The notes beneath the pieces are model-generated. The model saw only the letters and a program-made list of their open reading frames with translations. It was not told the origin of the DNA and searched no databases. Positions 1 through 7,226 of a stretch of 64,000 bases of DNA are shown one piece after another. Source of the DNA: Arthrobacter agilis (GTDB lineage Bacteria; Actinomycetota; Actinomycetes; Actinomycetales; Micrococcaceae); contig NZ_JAUSXO010000001.1 of NCBI RefSeq assembly GCF_030816075.1, forward strand, positions 2,976,001 through 3,040,000, written 5' to 3'. Every line of letters starts with the position of its first letter. The first letter of the stretch is position 1. Made by a program: the position numbers and the translations under genes.

Positions 1-323
1 GCCGCTGCGCGGAGCTTGATGATGCGCACCGCCCCGACCAGTGCGACGACGAGCCCTCCGCCCACTGCCGCGATCAGCAGCGCCAGGCCCAGGGCGATGG
101 ACCCCTCGAGGCCGAAGAACGTCACGAGTACAGGAGTCTCGTTCTGCAGGAAGAACACGATGAGCAGGACGAGGAGGATCAGTGCACACACGATGGCCGT
201 CCAGATCGCACCGCTGCGGGACCGTGCCGCCGGGTTCCTGCCCCCGCGGCCTCCCCGGACCTCCCCGGGGATCGCACCGCCCTGATCGTGGGTGCTGCGA
301 TGATCTGTCGGATCGGAAGTCAT
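1..323 (-). CDS. LapA-domain (DUF1049) membrane protein, 3' end outside the window
   Basis: The reading frame starts at an ATG whose complement lies at 321-323 and runs off the left edge, so about 107 residues are visible. A good ribosome site (AGGAAAGG, complement of 331-338) sits 7 bases upstream. The first 38 residues are polar and Gly/Arg-rich. Two membrane segments follow at about 40-59 and 75-97, joined by the stretch FFLQNETPVLVTFFG, which is typical of the LapA/DUF1049 family of small membrane proteins. Its role is unknown in Gram-positive bacteria. One of the TAAG-N4-CTTA palindromes lies about 94 bases upstream. Confidence 0.8.
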   Translation of the reverse strand, partial: MTSDPTDHRSTHDQGGAIPGEVRGGRGGRNPAARSRSGAIWTAIVCALILLVLLIVFFLQNETPVLVTFFGLEGSIALGLALLIAAVGGGLVVALVGAVRIIKLRAA

Positions 324-416
324 GATGGTGCCTTTCCTCGAGCAGTCGCCCCCAGGAGGCGACAGGGGTCAGGGGCGCACCCGGATCGGTGCATCGCCCT
401 TCAGAGCGAGTATACA

Positions 417-428
417 TAAGCACCCTTA
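417..428. promoter_or_regulatory. TAAG-N4-CTTA palindrome, copy A
   Basis: TAAG at 417-420 and CTTA at 425-428 flank four bases (CACC). The right half continues as CTTACTATC, as in copy B. The site lies between the divergent lapA-like gene and cmtR, about 94 bases from the former start and 91 from the latter. It is one of five copies in this window. A regulator-binding site is inferred. Confidence 0.5.
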
Positions 429-490
429 CTATCTGCCGCGCAACCGGTGCGCTGGAACCCGAGGCCAGCGCCGGCCTCCGACCATTGTCG

Positions 491-508
491 GTACACGAAC
501 TGATGTAC
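491..508. promoter_or_regulatory. Inverted repeat upstream of cmtR, candidate operator
   Basis: GTACA at 491-495 and TGTAC at 504-508 form a perfect dyad with an 8-base spacer, ending 10 bases before the cmtR start codon. ArsR-family sensors usually repress their own operon through a dyad overlapping the promoter, so this is the natural operator candidate. No clear Shine-Dalgarno site lies between it and the ATG, so the message may have a very short leader. Confidence 0.5.
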
Positions 509-518
509 CTTTGCATGC

Positions 519-863
519 ATGGAAACCATCACCCGGTCCTCCGTCCTGGCACGGTTCGGCTATGCGCTCTCGGATCCCACGCGATCCCGGGTCCTGCTGG
601 CACTGCGCGAGGCGCCGTCCTACCCGGGTGACCTCGCCGAGATGGCCGGGGTCAGCAAGCAGAGCCTGTCGAATCACCTGACGTGCCTGCGCGGGTGCGG
701 ACTGGTGGTCGCGGTTCCCGAGGGGCGCCGGGTCCGGTACGAGCTCGCGGACCCGAAATTGGGCGAGGCCCTCACCGCCCTGCTGGACGTCGTGGCCATC
801 AGCGGCCCCGAGTGCTGCTGCACCACGAAGGACGCCCATGTCGCAGGAAGGGCGTGCTGCTGA
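519..863 (+). CDS. cmtR: ArsR/SmtB-family metal-sensing repressor, CmtR type
   Basis: This 114-residue winged-helix protein is a Cd/Pb-type sensor. The recognition helix region SNHLTCLRGCGLV carries Cys56 and Cys60, the same spacing as the two metal-binding cysteines of mycobacterial CmtR. A further cluster of cysteines (99-101 and 113-114) at the C-terminus can supply the remaining ligands. In the family, metal binding releases DNA and derepresses the efflux gene. The stop codon overlaps the start of the downstream CDF transporter, so the two are translationally coupled. No clear ribosome site precedes the ATG. Confidence 0.9.
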   Translation: METITRSSVLARFGYALSDPTRSRVLLALREAPSYPGDLAEMAGVSKQSLSNHLTCLRGCGLVVAVPEGRRVRYELADPKLGEALTALLDVVAISGPECCCTTKDAHVAGRACC

Positions 864-1627
864 TGAGCACTCACTCCTCGATCACGTCGGACCGGTCGGT
901 GCGACCCTCCCCGACGACGGAGCGCCGGGCGGTCCTGTCCCGCCGGATCCGCCTGTTCGTCGCGGCGACGATCACCTACAACGTCATCGAAGCCGTCGTC
1001 GCGATCAGCGCCGGCACGATGGCGTCCTCCAGCGCCCTGATCGGCTTCGGCCTGGACTCGATCGTCGAGGTCCTGTCGGCGGCCGCCGTGGCGTGGCAGT
1101 TCGCCGGCCGCGATCCGGAGGCTCGTGAGAAGACCGCGCTGCGCCTGATCGCGTTCTCCTTCTTCGGGCTCGCCGCGTTCGTGACCTTCGATTCCGTCCG
1201 CAGTCTGCTCGGCGGGGCGGAGGCCGATCACTCTCCGGTCGGAATCATCCTTGCAGCGGTCAGCCTTGCCGTGATGCCGTTCCTGTCCTGGGCGCAGCGT
1301 CGGGCCGGACGTGAACTCGGTTCCCGCTCCGCCGTCGCGGACTCGAAGCAGACCCTGCTCTGCACGTACCTGTCAGGAGTCCTGCTGGTGGGCCTGCTGC
1401 TCAACAGCACCCTCGGTTGGTCCTGGGCCGACCCGATCGCCGCCCTGGTCATCGCCGCCGTCGCCATCAAGGAAGGCCGCGAGGCATGGAAGGGTGACTC
1501 GTGCTGCGCCCCGTCGTTCGGAACCCCCGACACCCCCGAAGGCGTTGACTCCTGTGGGAGCACGACGGCCGGTGGCACGGACACCCCGACAGCCGCCGCG
1601 TCTTGCGCATGCTGCGCGCACGACTGA
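863..1627 (+). CDS. Cation diffusion facilitator (CDF)-type metal efflux transporter
   Basis: The 254-residue product has about six membrane segments and the CDF transmembrane signature region SSALIGFGLDSIVEV. Family members export divalent metal ions in exchange for protons. Its start codon overlaps the cmtR stop, so the pair forms a metal-responsive efflux operon. The cytosolic tail is unusual: it is Gly/Thr-rich and carries Cys-Cys at about residue 214 and a terminal CACCAHD, which suggests a metal-chelating tail in place of the usual His-rich loop. The substrate, probably Cd, Zn or Pb, is inferred from the CmtR-type regulator. Confidence 0.85.
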   Translation: MSTHSSITSDRSVRPSPTTERRAVLSRRIRLFVAATITYNVIEAVVAISAGTMASSSALIGFGLDSIVEVLSAAAVAWQFAGRDPEAREKTALRLIAFSFFGLAAFVTFDSVRSLLGGAEADHSPVGIILAAVSLAVMPFLSWAQRRAGRELGSRSAVADSKQTLLCTYLSGVLLVGLLLNSTLGWSWADPIAALVIAAVAIKEGREAWKGDSCCAPSFGTPDTPEGVDSCGSTTAGGTDTPTAAASCACCAHD

Positions 1628-1719
1628 CGCTCCCGGCACGATCCGGATCCACCAGCCGTTCCCTGCCATCGGCCGGGAACGGCCAGGGCCACGCAATTCC
1701 ACGACGAGGAGACACCACA

Positions 1720-2424
1720 GTGCCGACCCCCGCCCCCGCTCCCAGCACGACGCCTGACACGAAGAAGGGCCTGAGCGTGCAGAACCGGATCGCGATCGGC
1801 CTGCTCGCCGCCGTCGCCCTCGTCATAGGCCTCGTCCTCCTCGTGAACACGCTCGGCGCGCAGGGCCAGGCCGCCGGCACGACGAACGCCGCCGCCGGCG
1901 TGGTCCGTGAGGACAGCCATCGACTGTCCCAGGCTCCGGACGAGAAGGCCGTCCTGGTCGAGTTCCTCGACTTCGAATGCGAATCCTGCCTGGCCGCGTA
2001 CCCGCTGGTGGAGGACCTCTCGGAGGAGTACGGGGAGAACCTGACGATCGTGTCCCGGTATTTCCCCCTTCCGGGACACCCGAACTCCGAGACCGCGGCC
2101 GCCGCCGTCGAGGCTGCCGCGCAGCAGGGCAGGTTCAAGGAGATGCACGCCCGGATGTACGAGACGCAGACCGAGTGGAGCCATACCAACGAGAACCGGT
2201 CCCCGGTCTTCCGGGGTTACGCCGAGGATCTGGGCCTCGATCTGGCCGCCTACGACGCCGCGATTGCCGATCCGGCAACGATGGAGCGCGTGAACGTCGA
2301 CAAGACCGACGGCTTGGCCCTGGAGGTCGAGGGAACCCCGACGTTCTTCCTCGACGGCCGGAAGATCCAGCCCGCCTCGGTCGAGGAGTTCCGCAGCCTC
2401 GTCGAAACCGCGATCGCGGACTGA
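1720..2424 (+). CDS. DsbA-like thiol-disulfide oxidoreductase, membrane-anchored
   Basis: The 234-residue protein starts at a GTG preceded by GAGGAG. A membrane anchor spans residues 24-45, followed by an extracytoplasmic thioredoxin-fold domain with the active-site CESC motif (Cys87, Cys90) and a cis-proline loop at GTPTFF. It is expected to oxidise cysteines in exported proteins. A VKOR homologue begins 5 bases downstream and would reoxidise it, a pairing common in Actinobacteria, which lack DsbB. An ATG 117 bases earlier is in frame but lacks a ribosome site and overlaps the transporter gene. Confidence 0.88.
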   Translation: MPTPAPAPSTTPDTKKGLSVQNRIAIGLLAAVALVIGLVLLVNTLGAQGQAAGTTNAAAGVVREDSHRLSQAPDEKAVLVEFLDFECESCLAAYPLVEDLSEEYGENLTIVSRYFPLPGHPNSETAAAAVEAAAQQGRFKEMHARMYETQTEWSHTNENRSPVFRGYAEDLGLDLAAYDAAIADPATMERVNVDKTDGLALEVEGTPTFFLDGRKIQPASVEEFRSLVETAIAD

Positions 2425-2429
2425 GCGCC

Positions 2430-3071
2430 GTGGCACACACGACCCCTGGGGTCGGATCGGCACCGGAGGCGGCGCGACAGGAGCTGTCCGACGTACCCGG
2501 GTTCGCCCGCCGGATCCCGTTCGGGATCATGCTCGTCGCCACCGGGGCCGTCGGGTGGGTCGCCGCCGGGATCCTCGTCCTCGAGAAGCTCGAGCTGTAC
2601 CGGGACCCCGCCCACGTCACCAGCTGCGACATCAACCCGTGGGTGTCCTGCGGCCGGGTCATGGAGACCTGGCAATCCGAGCTCTTCGGCTTCCCCAACC
2701 CGTTCATCGGGCTCGTGGGCTTCATGGCCATCATCACCACCGGCATGGCGCTGCTCGCCGGAGCCCGGTTCGCCCGCTGGTACTGGGCGGCCCTGCAGAC
2801 GGGCGTCACGCTCGGTTCCGTCTTCGCGGTCTGGTTGTGGAGCCAGGCCCTGTTCGACATCTACATCCTGTGCCTCTACTGCATGATCGTCTGGGCGGCG
2901 ATGATCCCGCTGTTCATCCTCACCACCCTCCGGAACATGGTCCACGGCATCATTCCGGCACCGGCAGCCCTCACCCGGTGGCTCGCCGCCTGGGTAGGAC
3001 CGGTCATCGTGCTGACCTACATCGCCGTCGCTGCCTCCGTGTTCTTCCGCTTCCTCCACGTCTTCACCTGA
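2430..3071 (+). CDS. Vitamin K epoxide reductase (VKOR) family protein
   Basis: This 213-residue integral membrane protein carries the loop cysteines Cys66 and Cys74 and the CLYC active site (Cys148, Cys151) of the bacterial VKOR family. It passes electrons from a DsbA-like partner to quinone and so does the job of DsbB. It starts at a GTG 5 bases after the stop of the DsbA-like gene, so the two are co-translated. Five membrane segments can be recognised. Confidence 0.92.
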   Translation: MAHTTPGVGSAPEAARQELSDVPGFARRIPFGIMLVATGAVGWVAAGILVLEKLELYRDPAHVTSCDINPWVSCGRVMETWQSELFGFPNPFIGLVGFMAIITTGMALLAGARFARWYWAALQTGVTLGSVFAVWLWSQALFDIYILCLYCMIVWAAMIPLFILTTLRNMVHGIIPAPAALTRWLAAWVGPVIVLTYIAVAASVFFRFLHVFT

Positions 3072-3190
3072 CGCCTGCCGCCGGCGCGGCTGCCACGTCG
3101 GAGTGACCGGGTCGGGTGCCGGGATCGGCCGGGAGCCCGGCGTCGTCCACGGACGGGGTCGCGGGGCGCGGACCGCCCGGGCGGCACGGC

Positions 3191-3295
3191 TCACCCCCCG
3201 AACAGTGCCGCGACGCGCGTGAGGGTCTGGAAGACGCCGTAGGCGAGGGGCAACCCGACAAGTGCCCAGACGGCGGCGATGCGTGCTCCGGCCAT
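3191..3295 (-). CDS. 34-residue MFS transporter small subunit
   Basis: A 34-codon frame starts one base after the stop of the upstream OFA-family carrier (TGA-C-ATG). The product is nearly one hydrophobic helix (VWALVGLPLAYGVFQTL in its middle) with a charged edge. Short proteins of this type directly follow OFA-like carriers in many bacteria and are called MFS transporter small subunits. The translational coupling supports its being real despite its size. Its role as an accessory helix of the carrier is inferred. Confidence 0.75.
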   Translation of the reverse strand: MAGARIAAVWALVGLPLAYGVFQTLTRVAALFGG

Positions 3296-3296
3296 G

Positions 3297-4685
3297 TCAG
3301 GCCTCCTTCGCGAATTCTCGGGGTGTGTCCTGCACGGGCTCGTGGAAACGGGGATCGACCGGCCGGACCATCAGGTTGGCGATGAAGCCCACGATCAGCA
3401 GGCCCACCATGGTGAGCAGGGCGGGCTGGTAGGCGCCCGCGGTCAGTTCGCCCGGTGTCCCCTGCGAATCGAGGAACGCGTTGACGATCAGCGGCCCCGC
3501 GATGCCTGCGGCGGACCAGGCGGTCAGGAGCCTGCCGTGGATCGCGCCGACCTGGTACGTGCCGAAGAGATCGCGCAGGTACGCGGGAACGGTGGCGAAA
3601 CCGCCGCCGTAGAAGGAGATGATCACGAACGCCAGCACCACGAACAGCAGCGTGGTGGATGAGCCGGCCAGGGCGAGCACCGCGTAGAGGACCGCCCCCA
3701 CCCCGAGGTAGACCATGTAGATGCGCCGGCGCCCGATGATGTCCGACGTCGTCGACCAGACGAAGCGCCCGCCCATGTTGCCGATGGACAGCAGGCCCAC
3801 GAAGCCGCCGGCGACGGCGACGGAGACCGCCGTCGTTCCGTCCGCACCGCGGAAGAAGTCCTGGATCATCGGCGATGCCTGCTCCAGGATGCCGATGCCC
3901 GCCGTGACGTTGCAGAACAGCACGATCCACACGAGCCAGAACTGGCGGGTCCTGATCGCGTTGGCGGCGGAGACGTTGTCGGTGGTGACGAGCGGCTTGG
4001 ATTTCAGCTGCGAAGGGTCGAACCCCTCGGGCTTCCAGCCCTCGGCCGGCACCTTGATGGTGAAGGCACCGAACATCATGTAGACGAAATAGATGACGGC
4101 GAGGGTCAGGAACAGCTTCCCGACGGCGTCGCCGCTGGCCACCCAGCCCTCCGTCCCGGACTCCGGGTCGTACATGCGCAGCAGTTGCGTGGACAGGGGG
4201 CTGGCGATGAGGGCGCCACCGCCGAAGCCCATGATGGCCATGCCCGTGGCGAGGCCCGGACGATCGGGGAACCACTTGATGAGCGTGGACACCGGCGAGA
4301 TGTAGCCGATGCCGAGTCCGATCCCGCCGATGAAGCCGTACCCGATGTACACGAGCCACAGCTGGTGGGTGAAGATGCCGAGTGCTCCGACCAGGAAGCC
4401 CGCGGTCCAGAACAGTGCCGACGTGAACATCGCCTTGCGGGGCCCGTTGCGGTCCACCCACGTGCCGAGGACGGCGGCGGACAGGCCGAGCATCACGATC
4501 GCGATGGAGAAGATGATGCCGATCTGGGTGAGCGTGGCATCGAAATGGGCCGTCAGTGCGGTCTTGTAGACGCTGGTCGCGTAGGCCTGTCCGATACACA
4601 GGTGCACGGCCAGTGCGGCCGGCGGGATGAGCCAGCGGTTGTATCCGGGGGGCGCCACTGTGTGCTCGCGGTCCAACCAGCTCAT
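3297..4685 (-). CDS. OFA-family MFS transporter (oxalate/formate antiporter type)
   Basis: The 462-residue protein has 12 predicted membrane segments, with MFS loops such as VDRNGPRKA after helix 2 and a second half-repeat around SDIIGRRRI. The N-terminus (GYNRWLIPPAALAVHLCIGQAYATSVY) is characteristic of the oxalate:formate antiporter (OFA) family. I chose the ATG at 4685 because GGAGAGG lies 6 bases before it; a longer frame starts 24 codons earlier without such a site. The likely substrate is a small mono- or dicarboxylate, not determinable here. It is coupled to a 34-residue partner. Confidence 0.88.
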   Translation of the reverse strand: MSWLDREHTVAPPGYNRWLIPPAALAVHLCIGQAYATSVYKTALTAHFDATLTQIGIIFSIAIVMLGLSAAVLGTWVDRNGPRKAMFTSALFWTAGFLVGALGIFTHQLWLVYIGYGFIGGIGLGIGYISPVSTLIKWFPDRPGLATGMAIMGFGGGALIASPLSTQLLRMYDPESGTEGWVASGDAVGKLFLTLAVIYFVYMMFGAFTIKVPAEGWKPEGFDPSQLKSKPLVTTDNVSAANAIRTRQFWLVWIVLFCNVTAGIGILEQASPMIQDFFRGADGTTAVSVAVAGGFVGLLSIGNMGGRFVWSTTSDIIGRRRIYMVYLGVGAVLYAVLALAGSSTTLLFVVLAFVIISFYGGGFATVPAYLRDLFGTYQVGAIHGRLLTAWSAAGIAGPLIVNAFLDSQGTPGELTAGAYQPALLTMVGLLIVGFIANLMVRPVDPRFHEPVQDTPREFAKEA

Positions 4686-4865
4686 CGACAGCCTCTCCGT
4701 CAGCGGGGGTGGCCGACCCCGGCCATCGTTGTTAACGGCAAGTATGCTGTGCATCACACCCGTCGGTCACTGTTCCGCGCTAACTGGCGCTTCCTACGCG
4801 ACGAGTGGTATCAGCGGGGACAAAAATAGCCAGTCGGCTTAGTAGTTTCGCCTACACTGACCCCT

Positions 4866-6194
4866 ATGGCCACCACAGAACAGGTTTCCGACACTAGATT
4901 GAAGCGCGGCATCTCGGGTCCGCTGCTGTACCTCTTCATCCTCGGCGACGTCCTCGGCGCGGGCGTGTACGCGCTCGTCGGCGTGATCTCCGAGCAGGTG
5001 GGCGGCGCCATCTGGGTGCCCCTCATGGTGGCCCTGGCCCTGGCCCTGCTGACCGCCGGGTCCTACGCCGAACTCGTCACCAAGTACCCACGGGCCGGCG
5101 GAGCCGCGGTCTTCGCCGAACGCGCCTTCAAGAAGCCGTTCATCTCGTTCCTCGTGGGCTTCTGCATGCTCGCCGCCGGCGTGACCAGCGCGGCCGGCCT
5201 CGCCCAGGCGTTCGCCGGGGGGTACCTCACCACGTTCGTCGACGTGCCGGCCGTGCCCGCCGCCCTGGTGTTCCTCGTCCTCCTCGCCCTGCTGAACATG
5301 CGCGGCATCAAGGAGTCGGTCCGCAGCAACGTGGTCATGACCGTCATCGAGGTGTCGGGCCTCGTCCTGGTCATCGTCGTCGTGGGCGTGTTCGTGGCGG
5401 CCGGCAACGGTGACGTCTCGCGCGTCACCGAGTTCCCACCCGGCGTGAATGCCGCATCCGCCGCGCTGTCCGCGTCCCTGATCGCCTACTACTCCTTCGT
5501 CGGGTTCGAGGTGTCCGCGAATGTCGCCGAGGAGGTCAAGGACGTCAGCCGCGTCTACCCGCGCGCCATCTTCGGCGCTCTCCTGACGGCCGGCGTCGTG
5601 TACCTCCTCATCGGGCTCGCGTCCTCGGCCGCGCTGTCACCCGACCAGCTCGCCGGCTCCAGTTCGCCCCTGCTCGACGTCGTCGCGGCCACGGGCGCGG
5701 GCATCCCGCCCTGGCTCTTCAGCCTCGTGGCCCTCATCGCCGTCGCCAACGGCGCCCTGCTCACCATGATCATGTCCAGCCGCCTGACCTACGGCATGGC
5801 GGAGCAGGGACTCTTCCCGTCGGTCTTCGACCGCGTGCTCCCCACCCGCCGCACCCCCTGGGTCGCGATCGTCGCCACCACCCTCGTGGCCATGGCACTC
5901 ACGCTCACCGGCGGGCTCGAGTCGCTGTCGCAGACCGTCGTCCTGCTCCTGCTGTTCGTCTTCCTCAGCACCAACATCGCCGTGATCGTGCTGCGGAAGG
6001 ACGAGGTGGACCACCAGCACTTCCGCATCCCCGCGGTCTTCCCGTACCTCGCGATCGCCTCGTGCGTGCTGCTGCTCACCCAGCAGACCGGCGAGATCTG
6101 GCTCCGCGCCGGAATCCTCCTGGTCCTGGGGCTCGCCCTCTACGGCATCCAGCGCCTGGTGCGCGGGCGGACGACGAAGGCCGGCGAGCGGTAG
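4866..6194 (+). CDS. APC-family amino acid permease
   Basis: The product is 442 residues with about 12 membrane helices. The first helix has the APC motif (GDVLGAGVYALVG), where the unwound Gly-rich stretch binds the amino acid carboxylate. A conserved glutamate follows at ANVAEEVKD. It is an amino acid importer or exchanger at the cytoplasmic membrane; the substrate cannot be told. It is transcribed divergently from the OFA carrier, with a possible -10 (TACACT) just ahead of the start. Confidence 0.88.
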   Translation: MATTEQVSDTRLKRGISGPLLYLFILGDVLGAGVYALVGVISEQVGGAIWVPLMVALALALLTAGSYAELVTKYPRAGGAAVFAERAFKKPFISFLVGFCMLAAGVTSAAGLAQAFAGGYLTTFVDVPAVPAALVFLVLLALLNMRGIKESVRSNVVMTVIEVSGLVLVIVVVGVFVAAGNGDVSRVTEFPPGVNAASAALSASLIAYYSFVGFEVSANVAEEVKDVSRVYPRAIFGALLTAGVVYLLIGLASSAALSPDQLAGSSSPLLDVVAATGAGIPPWLFSLVALIAVANGALLTMIMSSRLTYGMAEQGLFPSVFDRVLPTRRTPWVAIVATTLVAMALTLTGGLESLSQTVVLLLLFVFLSTNIAVIVLRKDEVDHQHFRIPAVFPYLAIASCVLLLTQQTGEIWLRAGILLVLGLALYGIQRLVRGRTTKAGER

Positions 6195-6223
6195 CGACCG
6201 CGCCCCCCCCCCTGCAAGCGAGT

Positions 6224-6254
6224 GGGAGGCGGCCCGCACCGCGGACCGCCTCCC
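6224..6254. terminator. Bidirectional hairpin terminator
   Basis: GGGAGGCGG at 6224-6232 pairs with CCGCCTCCC at 6246-6254, extended inward by CCGC/GCGG after one mismatch. It lies between the convergent permease and small HTH genes. There is no U-tract, as is usual in high-G+C Actinobacteria. A run of 10 C residues lies just upstream. Confidence 0.65.
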
Positions 6255-6279
6255 GTCCTCGCGCCGGGCCTCGACGGCC

Positions 6280-6480
6280 CTAGCGTTTGCCGTACTTACG
6301 GTGCACGGCCTGCTTGCTCACGCCCAGGCACTGGGCGATGGCCTCCCAGGACAAGCCGGCCTGGCGCGCGCTGCGCACGAGTCCGGCCTCGGCCCTGCCG
6401 ATCTCCCGGTGCAGTTCCGCGATCGCCTGCAGGGATTCCGCAGGCCCCTTCCCATCCATCGAGCCGACGAGTGTCTTCAT
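6280..6480 (-). CDS. Small HTH-domain protein, function unknown
   Basis: A 66-residue protein with a C-terminal helix-turn-helix (WEAIAQCLGVSKQAVHRKYGKR), similar to the HTH tips of sigma-like or MarR-like small regulators. I chose the ATG at 6480 because GGAGGTGG precedes it; an ATG five codons earlier lies inside that ribosome site. The N-terminal helix (SLQAIAELHREIGRAEAGLV) could mediate dimerisation. A perfect dyad 18 bases upstream may be its own operator. Its targets are unknown. Confidence 0.75.
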   Translation of the reverse strand: MKTLVGSMDGKGPAESLQAIAELHREIGRAEAGLVRSARQAGLSWEAIAQCLGVSKQAVHRKYGKR

Positions 6481-6497
6481 GCGCTCCACCTCCATGC

Positions 6498-6513
6498 GTC
6501 AACATTAGTTGAC
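6498..6513. promoter_or_regulatory. Perfect 6-4-6 dyad upstream of the small HTH gene
   Basis: GTCAAC at 6498-6503 and GTTGAC at 6508-6513 flank ATTA. The right arm forms TTGACA on the plus strand. Its place 18 bases before the HTH gene start suggests an autoregulatory operator or a promoter element. The arm order is opposite to that of the GntR sites near 41.5 kb, so I treat it as a different site. Confidence 0.4.
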
Positions 6514-6555
6514 ATCCGGACGCTGGGGCAAGGATCGGCGCCGAGGACACCCTGC

Positions 6556-7098
6556 TCACCAGGCGTGCGGTGCGGGCCTGCGCGTACTCGGGAGCGTATT
6601 GTTCAGGCGCCATGCGTGGATCCACTCCGGCAGCACGAGGTCCTCGGGCGGAGCGCCGAAGGCCGCGATGATGTCCTCGTTGCTGACCGGCCCGGCGCTG
6701 GAGACGAGGCGGGTGGCGATCACCGCCCGCGCGTAGATCTCGCCGTCGGCCACGGCGCGCTGCTCGAAGTAGATGGCGCGCTCGTCGAGACCGAGGATGC
6801 GGGTCTCGATCGAGTACCGCTGGCTCAGCCGGAGCGATTTGCGGAAGCTGATCGTCTCCCCGGCCGCCACGGGGCTCCAACCGCGGGCGCGCATGCTCCG
6901 CCACACGCCACTGCGCACCATGAGGTCGAACCGCCCGAGATCGAACACCGAGAAGTACATCCCGTTGTTCATGTGCATCGCGATGTCGATGTCCGTGAGG
7001 AGGACCCGGAGGGGGATGCTGCCGGCCTCCCAGATGCTGAGCGCCGAGCGCCTGCCGGAGACGAACAGCAGCAGCAGGGTGCGGAAGATCAGGTGCAT
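6556..7098 (-). CDS. Hotdog-fold acyl-CoA thioesterase-like protein
   Basis: The 180-residue protein carries the 4HBT-type hotdog signature TDIDIAMHMNNGMYF, where the Asp/His region lines the thioester site, followed by the long hotdog helix (FDLGRFDLMVRSG). The likely reaction is hydrolysis of an acyl-CoA. I chose the ATG at 7098; a longer frame reaches 7215 but would run through the divergent promoter and the dyad at 7109-7122. It is divergent from the CurA-like reductase. Confidence 0.82.
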   Translation of the reverse strand: MHLIFRTLLLLFVSGRRSALSIWEAGSIPLRVLLTDIDIAMHMNNGMYFSVFDLGRFDLMVRSGVWRSMRARGWSPVAAGETISFRKSLRLSQRYSIETRILGLDERAIYFEQRAVADGEIYARAVIATRLVSSAGPVSNEDIIAAFGAPPEDLVLPEWIHAWRLNNTLPSTRRPAPHAW

Positions 7099-7108
7099 GC
7101 CCGCTATA

Positions 7109-7122
7109 TTACTCACCAGTAA
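7109..7122. promoter_or_regulatory. TTACT-N4-AGTAA dyad in a divergent promoter
   Basis: TTACT at 7109-7113 and AGTAA at 7118-7122 form a perfect dyad 11 bases upstream of the thioesterase start. It could serve a TetR-type regulator of the divergent thioesterase/reductase pair. No such regulator is adjacent. This is inferred from symmetry and position only. Confidence 0.4.
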
Positions 7123-7226
7123 CATGACCATGGACGATCCCACCGACCGACGCGCCGGTAAGCGGAATAGTTCCTCCGCTTCATTGGTTGTCGCCAGCAG
7201 GAAGTAATCCAGCACGAGGAGAAGTC

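Noticed and set aside
4838..4850. An extra TAAG palindrome copy before the APC permease (CTTAGTAG)
   Set aside because: Only one half is present; the left half is not TAAG.
6202..6211. A run of 10 C residues after the APC permease
   Set aside because: It is intergenic, and beside a terminator. It could vary by slippage but has no gene to switch.
6498..6513. A fourth full site for the GntR regulator of the transketolase locus
   Set aside because: The arms are in the opposite order (GTCAAC first) and the spacer is 4, so it does not fit TGTYRAC-N-GTYRACA.
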